From positions 1-54,984 of the forward strand of contig JBJEWF010000063.1 of assembly GCA_051884915.1 (NCBI GenBank): a stretch of 54,984 nucleotides of DNA, given 5' to 3'. Below, one piece after another: positions 19,022 to 27,303 of this stretch. A model generated the notes under the pieces. It saw only the letters and a program-made list of their open reading frames with translations. It made no database searches and was not told the DNA's origin. This DNA comes from RUG572 sp051884915 (lineage in GTDB: Bacteria > Verrucomicrobiota > Kiritimatiellia > RFP12 > UBA1067). A program made the translations under genes and the position numbers. The number at the start of each line of letters is the position of its first letter. Positions within the stretch are counted from its first letter, which is position 1.

Positions 19022-19558
19022 ATGAAAAAACGGGGTTTTACATTGATGGAAGTCAACCTCGCGGTCTTCATCATGGCCGTGGGCGTGTTGGCGATGGTGG
19101 GCCTGTACCCGCTGGGATTCCGCGAAAGCCAGCAGTCGCAGGACGACGTGGCGGGCGCGATTCTCGCCGACGCCGTGCTGAATCCGATCGTGGCGGCGCT
19201 TTCGTCGACGAACGTCACGTGGCAGGCCTGGAACAACGTCTGCGGCGGCCAGGGCAAGAGCGTCCCCGCCAACGGCTGGAAGGCGTTCTGCAAGGACGAC
19301 ACGTCGTATGTTCCGGGCGGGACGATCGACGGCAACGCGGTCATCAGCAGGGTCAAAAGCGCTTACAGCGGCGGCGGCTCCTTCGATTTCCCGACGTCGG
19401 GGAGTTCGGCCGCCAACGGGCTTTTCTACGCGCTCGTGATGACGCAGACGGACGTCAACACCATTCGCGTCAGCTTCCGCGCCACGCGCCGCAAGGGCCA
19501 GCTCTTCGTCCAGCCCTTCTACTACACGGAAGTCCACTTCCAGGGATTCAAGGAGTGA
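19022..19558 (+). CDS. prepilin-like protein, Verru_Chthon cassette B-like
   Basis: This is a 178-residue protein with signal MKKRG/FTLMEVNLAVFIMAVGVLAMV and Glu5 conserved. GLYPLGFRESQQSQDD follows directly, resembling the start of Verru_Chthon cassette B and minor pseudopilins of the GspI type (V-x-L-A-x-x-I-M-A). The soluble region is short. It is 11 nt after the upstream stop and 2 nt before the next start. Confidence 0.82.
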   Translation: MKKRGFTLMEVNLAVFIMAVGVLAMVGLYPLGFRESQQSQDDVAGAILADAVLNPIVAALSSTNVTWQAWNNVCGGQGKSVPANGWKAFCKDDTSYVPGGTIDGNAVISRVKSAYSGGGSFDFPTSGSSAANGLFYALVMTQTDVNTIRVSFRATRRKGQLFVQPFYYTEVHFQGFKE

Positions 19559-19560
19559 CG

Positions 19561-20052
19561 ATGAAAAAGGGATTTACGCTCATCGAGATGCTGGTCGCCT
19601 CCCTTTTGCTGGGGATGCTGGTCTCCATCTTGACGATGGTGTTCAACGCCTCGTCCATCGCCTGGCGCACGGGCCGCGCCAGCATGGTCGATCTGGACAA
19701 GACCCGCCGCCAGGTCTCCCTGCTCCAGCGGCTGGCGGACGATACGATCTACGACCAGGCCGCGAACGCCCTGACGGTGGTCCGCACGCCGTGGGACGAT
19801 TCGACCGACAGCCGCACGGGCGAGGGCGCCTCGCTGCGGACGCGCGCCGTCCGGGAGCTGACGGGCAGCACCTGGTTCGGCGTTTCGGACCTGAAGGACA
19901 CAAGGGGGCCCTGGAAGGTCGTGAACTCGATCAGCGGTCGCGACGGGAGCACCCGGCAGCACACGTACACGGTGGGCGTGTGGTCGTATGGCCCGGACGG
20001 GCAGCCGGACACCGCCGACGACATCACCTCGTGGCCGGAGGGCATCCAATGA
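19561..20052 (+). CDS. prepilin-like protein, Verru_Chthon cassette C-like
   Basis: This is a 163-residue protein with signal MKKG/FTLIEMLVASLLLGMLVSILTMVFNASS, Glu5 conserved. IAWRTGRASMVDLDKTRRQ follows, a pattern like GspJ or Verru_Chthon cassette C (SxxWRxxRA). The stop overlaps the next start as ATGA. It is shorter than typical cassette C proteins, so the assignment is tentative. Confidence 0.8.
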   Translation: MKKGFTLIEMLVASLLLGMLVSILTMVFNASSIAWRTGRASMVDLDKTRRQVSLLQRLADDTIYDQAANALTVVRTPWDDSTDSRTGEGASLRTRAVRELTGSTWFGVSDLKDTRGPWKVVNSISGRDGSTRQHTYTVGVWSYGPDGQPDTADDITSWPEGIQ

Positions 20053-20534
20053 ACACGCATCCGCACTGTCGCAAGCCGGCCGCGCGCGGCTTCACGCTGG
20101 TCGAACTCCTGGTCGTCATCGGCATGCTGATGCTGCTGATGGGATCCGTGACCTCGGCCATCGTCTCGGCGCAGAAGCGCGCGAAGATCGCGCAGGCGAC
20201 CACGGCGGTCAAGGAAATGACGAACGCCATTCTCGCCTACGAGAACTATGCGGACACGCACGACCTTTCGACGGTCGCCAGCGGCGGATGGAAAGAGGCG
20301 GACGAAGCGACGCTGGGCTTCATCCTGGGCAAGAAGTCGAACAAGAACGGACCGGTTCCCGTGCTCTACAACGCCGCCGTGAAGGGCGGCAAGATCCTCG
20401 ATCCGTGGAACCGCCCCTACCGGGTGCAGATCAAGCAGGGCACGATCCAGGTGGACAGCGGCACCGTTCTGCAGGGGGCGCAGCGCACGGCCGTGGCGTT
20501 CCCGAATTTCTACCGCCGCCAGGCGGGGGAGTGA
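20049..20534 (+). CDS. prepilin-like protein (GspG-like pseudopilin)
   Basis: This is a 161-residue protein with leader MNTHPHCRKPAARG/FTLVELLVVIGMLMLLMGS, Glu5 conserved. A helix follows (AKIAQATTAVKEMTNAILAYENY), then a GspG-like segment KILDPWNRPYRVQIKQG, typical of major pseudopilins (DPWGxPYxY). It is translationally coupled to the preceding gene by ATGA and lies just upstream of the giant GspK-like gene. Confidence 0.85.
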   Translation: MNTHPHCRKPAARGFTLVELLVVIGMLMLLMGSVTSAIVSAQKRAKIAQATTAVKEMTNAILAYENYADTHDLSTVASGGWKEADEATLGFILGKKSNKNGPVPVLYNAAVKGGKILDPWNRPYRVQIKQGTIQVDSGTVLQGAQRTAVAFPNFYRRQAGE

Positions 20535-20540
20535 GTGAAG

Positions 20541-23500
20541 ATGAAGAGATCCAAAAGAGGCAGCGCGCTCCTGATCGTGTTGGGATTCCTGTCGTTCATG
20601 GTGGTTTCCGCCGTGGCGTTCTCCATCTACATGCGCTCCGAACGCCTGCCGTCGTCGGCCCTGCGGCGCGCGGTGGCGAACCGCCATCTCGTCAAGGCGG
20701 CCCTGGCCCGCGCCATCGGCGACATCGACGACGCGCTTCGCCACGAGCCGTTCCCCGGCTGCCTCGCCGATGGTCCGCGGATGGAGGGCAGCGCCTACGG
20801 CAAGAGATGGCCGGGCGGGAGCCGCCGCGCCCTATGGTATGGGCGCGTCTTCATGCCGATCTGCCAGGAAGGCCCGGTGGGCCAGGAGAACGACATCACC
20901 GCGGTGAACGCGGACGAACTGTATCTGGTGCCGGACACGCGCCGGGATGAAACGGTGGCGACGATGACCCTGGAGGGGTTGGGCTACGTTCCGCCGCCGC
21001 TCGCCAACGAGGCGCGGCTGCTGGGGCCGAAGTCCTGGGCCGCGAAGTGGCACTACTTCGACTATGACGCCGGCCGCTACGCCTACACGGCGCTGAACGT
21101 GTCGGACTACTTCGACCTGAATCGCGTCCACGCCGCGACGAACCGCAACTCGGGCGTCGACGGCCGGCTTTCGCTCGCCTATCTCTTTGCCGACACGTCG
21201 GGCAAGATACAGACTTCGAAAGCCGAGGCCTTCGAGCAGTTCGTCCACCGCGCGCGCAATGGACAGCCGCGCTTCGCCTTCGTGTCCATGCTGGACTATT
21301 CGCTGGCGCTGGCCGGCAGTGCGGCGTCCTACAATCTGGCCAACCCGTTCTACGACTACCTCAAATCGGGCAGCCGGCCGCTGTACTACGGCAACTCCTG
21401 GGGGGATGGCTACAACGCCGTGAAGAGCGACGAGGACTATCTGAAGATCGCCCGCCAGGTCTTCGTGACGGATTCCTGGTGCCCGGCCACGAACGTGATC
21501 GACCGGGCCAACACGGTCAATCTGAGCGAGTCGGACTGGCAGCCGTTCGACAACGTGCCCGAACAGAACGCCAATCTTGTGGACTTGAGCGAGGAGAACA
21601 AGTTCTGGAACAAGTTCCTGAAGGAATTTCCGATTCCGACGGCGGCCATGCTCTACGACTATCTGGACGCGGACGACATCCCGACCTCCCTCGTGCTGCC
21701 CTGCACGGAATTCATGCCGATGATCGCCGAGTTCGACATTTCCGGCCAGCCGGAGCTGATTCTCAAGACGTCGTCGAGCGAGGAAACGGACGACGCAGGC
21801 AATGTGATCAGCACGACGACGACCTATTCGATGGACCTGAATGTGCCCCGTCTGGACGTCGCGGTGACGCCCGTTTTCCCGTTCAAGCGCGGCCGCGACC
21901 GCATGGCGAGCACGTCCTACGGCGTGCAGGCCGTGGTGCGCCTGTTCTTCGCGCCGGCGGGAACGCTCAACCGGTCGAGCGGATTCGGCGCCGTGGACTG
22001 GACGCAGTACAGCAGCCAGAAGGCGGAGATCGAGAGCATGAGTTCCGTCGTGTTCGTGTCGGACAGGAAGTCGTTCTCGATCCCCGCGAACGTCCAGAGC
22101 GAGAACGACGCCGAAATCAGCGGCGTGATGGTCACCTTGCCGGCCTTCAACCAGGGCGATCTGAAACTGCTGGAGGTCACGCAGAAGAAAGGGGCGGCCG
22201 AACAGGTCGTCATTCCCGACGGCGCGTTCCGCTTCCTGAACGCGGACTACACGGCGGGCGAGGTCGGTTTGGCGGACGTGGTGCCGCAAGTCACGGTGAA
22301 TCTGCGCATCACCTGCGGCAACGACACGGTCGACGTGGTGCCGGCGCGCGCGACGGACGACAAGCTGAACAGTCGCGAGCGCAACAGCAGCATCAACAAC
22401 ATCAACGAGGTGTGCGGCTCGCAGACGCCCCTGCTGCGGTTCACGACGACGTTCGCCGGCGGCAAGCAGCTGACGCTGACGAAGGAAGGGCTGGCCGCGC
22501 TCACGGCGGGCGGCGCCCAGGCCAATCTGACGGCCGACGCCTGGGGGAACACGGCCGACGCCTACGTCTGCTGCGACCCGCGGTTCAACTGGGCGCCGGA
22601 AGACTGGTTCCTGCGGAAAAGCTCGGGCGACGGGTTCAAGGACTGGCTGGAGGCCGCGGGCAATCTGCTGGGCAGCAGCGACGCCCACGACAGCGACATT
22701 TTCATGAACGCCTCCAACGTCGGCTATCTCCAGTCCATCGGCGAGTTCATGTTCATTCCCCGCGTCAGCAGTCTCGACGGATCGCACGATCCGGAATGGG
22801 GGTTTCTGCGTCGCGGCGATACCGTCTACAACGGCGCGGTCAAGACGGACGTCACGCAGCTGGCCAACCGCGACTGCATGTGGCGGTGCTACAAGGCGAG
22901 CCAGCTGGGCGGCAACGACGACCTCTACGGCCTGAACGTCATCAACGGGACGGGCGGATACAAGGTCAATCCGTATACGGACAACGCGCAGATCTTCCTG
23001 GCGGCAATCGCCAACACGCCCGTCGACTGGTGGGCGGCGGGCACGAACACGAACACCCGCACCTCCTCGAAGACGACGAGCGACCTCAAGTTCAGCACGG
23101 CCATCACGGACACCTACGGCCCGGAAAACGCGACGGACAAGTGGACGTGGGACCAGGTGGGCGCCGTCTCCTCGGCGCTCCATGCGCAGTTGCTCGCCAA
23201 TTCGTCTTCGCCGAATTCCTGGCTGACGGCCTACGACAATTTCTGGCGGGATCGCTTCAATTCCGATTCGGAAAAACAGCTCTTCGGGGTGGATCTCGAC
23301 TCGGCGCTGTGCGAGGCCGACCGCAAGTTCCTCTACGACTACTGGCGCGGCTGTTTCGGCTGCTGCCAGCAGCTGTTCCTGATTTTCGTCCGGGCCGAAT
23401 CGACGGCCCTGGGCGGTTCGGGCGACGGCCGCACGCCGGGACAGCTCGGCGCGCGCGCGGTGGCCCTGGTGTGGCGCGATCCGAACGAACCGAAGGATTC

Positions 23501-23609
23501 GCAGGATGCGGACTACGCGAAGCCGCTGGCGTTGAGCGAGGGCGACACGGATGGCAATCCGCGTCCGCCGCACAAGACGCGCATCCTGTTCTATCACCAG
23601 TTCGACTGA
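20541..23609 (+). CDS. giant GspK-like/Verru_Chthon cassette A-like exported protein
   Basis: This is a 1022-residue protein. The N-terminus MKRSKRGSALLIVLGFLSF, then MVVSAVAFSIYM, is a prepilin-like hydrophobic helix without Glu5, as in GspK, the minor pseudopilin at the pilus tip. The rest is a very large soluble region rich in Asp, Asn, Ser, Tyr and Trp. GspK is usually about 300 residues; the length and position at the end of a pseudopilin run fit Verru_Chthon cassette protein A better. A GTG at 20535 is an alternative start. All previous genes in the run are in the same direction with gaps of at most about 60 nt. Confidence 0.8.
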   Translation: MKRSKRGSALLIVLGFLSFMVVSAVAFSIYMRSERLPSSALRRAVANRHLVKAALARAIGDIDDALRHEPFPGCLADGPRMEGSAYGKRWPGGSRRALWYGRVFMPICQEGPVGQENDITAVNADELYLVPDTRRDETVATMTLEGLGYVPPPLANEARLLGPKSWAAKWHYFDYDAGRYAYTALNVSDYFDLNRVHAATNRNSGVDGRLSLAYLFADTSGKIQTSKAEAFEQFVHRARNGQPRFAFVSMLDYSLALAGSAASYNLANPFYDYLKSGSRPLYYGNSWGDGYNAVKSDEDYLKIARQVFVTDSWCPATNVIDRANTVNLSESDWQPFDNVPEQNANLVDLSEENKFWNKFLKEFPIPTAAMLYDYLDADDIPTSLVLPCTEFMPMIAEFDISGQPELILKTSSSEETDDAGNVISTTTTYSMDLNVPRLDVAVTPVFPFKRGRDRMASTSYGVQAVVRLFFAPAGTLNRSSGFGAVDWTQYSSQKAEIESMSSVVFVSDRKSFSIPANVQSENDAEISGVMVTLPAFNQGDLKLLEVTQKKGAAEQVVIPDGAFRFLNADYTAGEVGLADVVPQVTVNLRITCGNDTVDVVPARATDDKLNSRERNSSINNINEVCGSQTPLLRFTTTFAGGKQLTLTKEGLAALTAGGAQANLTADAWGNTADAYVCCDPRFNWAPEDWFLRKSSGDGFKDWLEAAGNLLGSSDAHDSDIFMNASNVGYLQSIGEFMFIPRVSSLDGSHDPEWGFLRRGDTVYNGAVKTDVTQLANRDCMWRCYKASQLGGNDDLYGLNVINGTGGYKVNPYTDNAQIFLAAIANTPVDWWAAGTNTNTRTSSKTTSDLKFSTAITDTYGPENATDKWTWDQVGAVSSALHAQLLANSSSPNSWLTAYDNFWRDRFNSDSEKQLFGVDLDSALCEADRKFLYDYWRGCFGCCQQLFLIFVRAESTALGGSGDGRTPGQLGARAVALVWRDPNEPKDSQDADYAKPLALSEGDTDGNPRPPHKTRILFYHQFD

Positions 23610-23648
23610 CGCCATGCCGTCCCTTCAACCCTCCAACCTTGGTTTATC

Positions 23649-24176
23649 ATGGAATTGACCGACGAACAGAAAAACCTTGTCGCCCAGTGGTTCGCGCAGG
23701 GCGCCACCCTGGATGAAATCCAGAAGCGCCTGCGCGCCGAATGCGGTATCCACATGACCTATCTGGATCTTCGCCTCCTCGTGGCCGAACTGCCCCAGCC
23801 CGCCGAAGAGGAGCCGCCCGCCGCCCCGGCGCCCGCGGCGCCGGCGGATCCCGCGCGGGACGAAACGGACCGCAATCCGCCCGCGGCGGCCTCCGCGCCT
23901 CCCGTCGACGGCGACGCCGCCGCCGACGCGCCGGAGGCCGGCGCGGACAAGACGGTTCCCCAGGTGACGGTCACCGTCGACGCGCTGATGATTCCCGGAA
24001 CCATGGCTTCGGGCGACGTGACGTTCACGGACGGGACGTCCGGCAAGTGGTATCTGGACCCGCAGGGCCGCCTTGGCCTTGGCGACTTCCCCCAGGGCTA
24101 CATGCCCTCGCAGCCCGACCAGATCGTCTTCCGCCAGCGCCTGATGGAAGCCCTCCAGTCCCGCGGCCTGTGCTGA
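23649..24176 (+). CDS. hypothetical protein with N-terminal helical and C-terminal small domain
   Basis: This is a 175-residue protein, function unknown. Residues 1-50 are helical (LTDEQKNLVAQWFAQGATLDEIQKRL), reminiscent of a helix-turn-helix. Residues 51-105 are a Pro/Ala/Asp-rich linker. Residues 106-175 form a compact domain (VDALMIPGTMASGDVTFTDG, KWYLDPQGRLGL, then a helix to the end). No signal peptide, so cytoplasmic. No obvious ribosome binding site precedes the ATG. It lies between the pseudopilin run and proC and may be linked to either. Confidence 0.65.
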   Translation: MELTDEQKNLVAQWFAQGATLDEIQKRLRAECGIHMTYLDLRLLVAELPQPAEEEPPAAPAPAAPADPARDETDRNPPAAASAPPVDGDAAADAPEAGADKTVPQVTVTVDALMIPGTMASGDVTFTDGTSGKWYLDPQGRLGLGDFPQGYMPSQPDQIVFRQRLMEALQSRGLC

Positions 24177-24222
24177 AGGCGCAGGGCCGAGACCGTTCAA
24201 CTTTCAACTTCGGACCGATCGG

Positions 24223-25029
24223 ATGAAAACAACTCTTGGTTTCTGGGGCGCCGGCAAGATGGCGGAAGGCATTCTCGCGGCGGCTTCGCTGATGAAGGGG
24301 TTCAATCCCCGGCACGTGCTCATGGCCGAAAAGATCCCCGCGCGGGCGCGGGAACTCGCCGACAAGTACGGCGTGCGCACGACGGCGGACGCGCGGGAGG
24401 TCGCCAAGGCCGCGCCGGTCATTTTCCTCGCGGTCCGTCCGCAGGATCTGGCCGCGCTGGCGATGGACGTGAAGCCGCTGCTCACGGCGGACACGCTGGT
24501 CGTCTCCATTGCCGCCGGCAAAAGCCTGGCGACCCTGCGGAAAGCGCTCGGCCGGGCGGTGCGCCTCGTGCGCGTGATGCCCAACCTGGCGTTGCGCGCC
24601 AGGGAGGGCATGTGCGCCGTGTGCGGCGGCGCGAACGCGACGGCGGCGGACGTCCGGCTCGTGCAGGACATTCTCGCGGGCGCGGGCAAAACGGCGGTTC
24701 TGCCCGAAAGGAATTTCGACGCCGTGACGGCGCTGTCGGGTTCGGGTCCGGCGTTCTTCGCGTTCATGGAGAAGGCCATGGCCGAAGGCGGCCGCAAACT
24801 GGGGCTGCCGAAGGCGGCGGCGCGGCTTCTGGCGGAGCAGACGATGCTCGGGACCGCGGCCTATCTGCGCCAGAGCGGCGCGGATCTCGACGCCTTCATT
24901 TCCGGGGTCGCGACGCCGGGCGGCACGACGGCCGCCGGCATGGACGTGATGCGGGCGTCCGATTTCGCCGCCGTCGTCGCCGACACGCTGAAAGCCGCCG
25001 CCAGCCGGTCGAAAGAACTCGGCCGGTAG
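24223..25029 (+). CDS. proC: pyrroline-5-carboxylate reductase
   Basis: This is a 268-residue enzyme that reduces 1-pyrroline-5-carboxylate to proline with NAD(P)H. The N-terminal Rossmann motif is GFWGAGKMAEGI. MPNLALRAREGMCAV and the family signature region LSGSGPAFFAFMEKAMAEGGRKLGL are present, followed by SGVATPGGTTAAGM. Length is standard. It ends 30 nt before the converging response-regulator gene, with no T-tract terminator between them. Confidence 0.95.
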   Translation: MKTTLGFWGAGKMAEGILAAASLMKGFNPRHVLMAEKIPARARELADKYGVRTTADAREVAKAAPVIFLAVRPQDLAALAMDVKPLLTADTLVVSIAAGKSLATLRKALGRAVRLVRVMPNLALRAREGMCAVCGGANATAADVRLVQDILAGAGKTAVLPERNFDAVTALSGSGPAFFAFMEKAMAEGGRKLGLPKAAARLLAEQTMLGTAAYLRQSGADLDAFISGVATPGGTTAAGMDVMRASDFAAVVADTLKAAASRSKELGR

Positions 25030-25059
25030 CGGCCCGTCGCCGGATCGGCCGCCGCCGGT

Positions 25060-25767
25060 TCACGCCGGACGGCCGGACGGCCGGACGTTCGCGAGCCGGT
25101 AGCCGACGTTGCGCACCGTTTCGACGCAGGCGGCGTCGGCGCCGAGTTTCCTGCGGACGAGCGCGACGTGCTGGTCGAGCGTGCGCGTGTTGCCGTAGAA
25201 GCTGACGCCCCAGATCTCGTCGAGCAGGCGATCGCGGGCGAGCACTTCGCCCGGATGGGCGGCCAGCAGTTTCAGCAAGGCGAATTCGCGGGCGGCAAGA
25301 GGGGTTTTCGCGCCATCCGCCGCCACGAGGACCAGGCGCGCGGGGTCGACCACGGTGCCGCCCACCCGGAACGGGGCCGTTCCCGCGGCGGCGGCGGACA
25401 CGAGACGCCCGCGCCGGAGCAAGGCGCCGACGCGGGCGAAAAGCTCTTCCATCAGAAAGGGCTTGGTCATGTAGTCGTCGGCTCCCAGGCCCAGCCCCTT
25501 GACCTTGTCGCGCGGGGAGCTTTTGGCCGTGAGCATGAGAATGGGAAGGGCGGAATCGCTCCGGCGGACCGTTTCGCAGACCGAGAAGCCGTCGCGCTTC
25601 GGCATGGCGATGTCGAGAATGAGCGCGTCGGGCCGCCGTTCCGCCAGCGCCGCCAGCGCCGCGTCGCCGTCCTGGACCGCGCGCACGCCATGCCCCTCGG
25701 AGCGCAAGGCGACGGTCAGCCACTTGCGGACGTCGGCATCGTCTTCGGCGATGAGCAGGTCAGCCAT
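25060..25767 (-). CDS. OmpR/PhoB-family response regulator
   Basis: This is a 235-residue regulator. The receiver domain has acidic residues Asp9 and Asp10, phospho-acceptor Asp52 (LILDIAMPKRDG), Thr80 and Lys102. A winged-helix DNA-binding domain follows, with LAAREFALLKLLAAHPGEVL, TLDQHVALVRRKLG and VETVRNVGYRL. It is the last gene of a leftward operon; its ATG overlaps the upstream kinase's stop within ATGGCTGA. The target promoters are unknown. Its partner kinase lacks an ATPase domain. Confidence 0.93.
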   Translation of the reverse strand: MADLLIAEDDADVRKWLTVALRSEGHGVRAVQDGDAALAALAERRPDALILDIAMPKRDGFSVCETVRRSDSALPILMLTAKSSPRDKVKGLGLGADDYMTKPFLMEELFARVGALLRRGRLVSAAAAGTAPFRVGGTVVDPARLVLVAADGAKTPLAAREFALLKLLAAHPGEVLARDRLLDEIWGVSFYGNTRTLDQHVALVRRKLGADAACVETVRNVGYRLANVRPSGRPA

Positions 25768-26434
25768 GGCGGCGCGCTCCGATGTAGGCGAGAACTTCGT
25801 CGACGAGCCCGTTCAGTTTGGCCGTCTCGGACGCGATTGTCGCCGTGGCCTCCTGGGCCATGTCCGCGGGCAGCCGCTTCGACCGGGCCAGTTCGGCGCA
25901 CAGCGAGATGGAGGTCAGCGGGGTTTTCAGCCGGTGGGAGAACCCGTCGACGTATTCCAGCTGTTCGCGGGCCTCGCGCCGGGCGCGGAAAACGGCCCGG
26001 ATCAGCAGGCCGAGTCCGGTCAGGAAAATCAGGCCCGAACCGGTCCAGACGCAAATCTGCGCGCGCACCAGTTTCCGGCGACGGCGCGCGCCCGGACTGG
26101 GCGTTCCGGCCCAGACGACCCGCACCGCGCGGCCGGGGGCGACGGCGGCCTCGCCCTGGCAGCGGCCGTCGACGGGGAACGAGGCGTCGAGCGGTCGGCC
26201 CTGAGGGTCGACGAGGGACAGGAGCAGGGCGCCGTCCGCATCCGCCGCGGGGAGCGTGTCCGTCCCGGCGGCGCGCATCTGGCCGGCGACGAGTTCGGCT
26301 TTCGTCTGCAGATAGGCCTGGCCCAGGGCCTTCCCGCGGTTCAGTTCCTGCGTGAGCAGCCGGTGCGTGGCGAACGGCAGCAGGACGAGCGGCGCCAGCA
26401 TCACGAGAAAGTAGAACAGCAGATCCTTGTTCAC
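25760..26434 (-). CDS. membrane histidine-kinase-like protein lacking the ATPase domain
   Basis: This is a 224-residue protein starting at GTG (GTGA overlap with the upstream gene). TM segments are at about residues 5-23 and 126-147 with a sensor region of about 100 residues between. A HisKA-type dimerisation helix follows with H-box SHRLKTPL (His167) and a second helix ending LVDEVLAYIGARRHG. The protein then stops and the response-regulator gene begins in an 8-nt overlap, so no HATPase_c domain is encoded here or in another frame. A histidine phosphotransfer or phosphatase role, or phosphorylation by another kinase, is inference. Confidence 0.85.
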   Translation of the reverse strand: MNKDLLFYFLVMLAPLVLLPFATHRLLTQELNRGKALGQAYLQTKAELVAGQMRAAGTDTLPAADADGALLLSLVDPQGRPLDASFPVDGRCQGEAAVAPGRAVRVVWAGTPSPGARRRRKLVRAQICVWTGSGLIFLTGLGLLIRAVFRARREAREQLEYVDGFSHRLKTPLTSISLCAELARSKRLPADMAQEATATIASETAKLNGLVDEVLAYIGARRHG

Positions 26435-27303
26435 GGCAGATGGGCGGGAGCGGGTGGAAAGTGGCGCAGAAGCGCGGGCGTCACGTCGACGAGGGACTTG
26501 ACGTGGGCGCGGATGTCCGCCTCGTGGGGACCCAGGGCGATGAACGGAACCGGGTTGCGCGTGTGTCCGCGTTCGCCCATGTTTTCGATGTTGCCGTGGT
26601 CGGACGTCATGACCAGCGTGATGCCGGCCTTTTCCGTGTAGCGCACGAGCGGCGCCAGGAAGCGGTCGTAGGTCCGCAGGACGCGGCAGGCGCGCATGTA
26701 GTCCATCGAATGGCCCGACACGTCCGTCTGGAAGAACTCGTAGAGCGTGAAGTCGTTCGCCCGGGCCAGGTCGAACAGGTGTTCGGCGGCGTCCTCGGGG
26801 GCGATGATCGGGATGTCGGGGAAGCGGTCCTGGATGGTTTCGCGCGTGAGATCCTGCGTGACGGCCTGGTCGTCGGCCAGATCGTCCGTCGTGGAGATGA
26901 CCTCGGGAGCCGTCAGGGCCATGACCGTGGTGACGGACTTGTAGCGCCGCCCCACCAGTTCCTCCGGCGAGTCGATCAGGTAGGCGTCGGCGAATCTGAC
27001 GTGCCGGCCGCGGCGGCGCAGTTCCAGGAAGAGGTTGTACTCTTCGATCTTCTTGCGCAGCGACGGGCCGGGGAAGCCTTCGCAGTGGCGGCCCATGAAA
27101 ACCGGTGCGTTGCAGCCCGTGAACATCGTGGCCTGCCCGGTCGCGGACTGGGGCAGGCCCTCGACCGAGAGGCAGGCGTCGATGGGGACCGCATGATGGG
27201 AGATCAGCGAGCAGAGCGCCGGGCAGACCTCCGGATTGACGGGGTTGTCGGGGGCGCTTTCGCGCAGGCCAACGCCGTCGATGAACAGAAAGAGGATCTT
27301 CAC
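26431..27303 (-). CDS. alkaline-phosphatase-superfamily metalloenzyme (phosphoglycerate mutase-like)
   Basis: This is a 290-residue protein with superfamily metal-binding motifs: N-terminal ILFLFIDGVGL (Asp9), SATGQATMFTGCNAP (candidate Ser/Thr nucleophile), and C-terminal TSDHGNIE plus GHTRNPVPFI. It is shorter than cofactor-independent phosphoglycerate mutase (about 510) and lacks that enzyme's inserted domain, so the substrate is unknown. The start is GTG, overlapping the previous gene's stop as GTGA; its own stop overlaps the kinase's GTG start. Co-translation with a two-component pair is notable. Confidence 0.82.
   Translation of the reverse strand: MKILFLFIDGVGLRESAPDNPVNPEVCPALCSLISHHAVPIDACLSVEGLPQSATGQATMFTGCNAPVFMGRHCEGFPGPSLRKKIEEYNLFLELRRRGRHVRFADAYLIDSPEELVGRRYKSVTTVMALTAPEVISTTDDLADDQAVTQDLTRETIQDRFPDIPIIAPEDAAEHLFDLARANDFTLYEFFQTDVSGHSMDYMRACRVLRTYDRFLAPLVRYTEKAGITLVMTSDHGNIENMGERGHTRNPVPFIALGPHEADIRAHVKSLVDVTPALLRHFPPAPAHLP

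Noticed and set aside
25060..25760. Frameshift hiding an ATPase domain of the truncated kinase
   Set aside because: The region directly after the kinase stop is fully used by the response regulator with intact motifs, leaving no space for HATPase_c.
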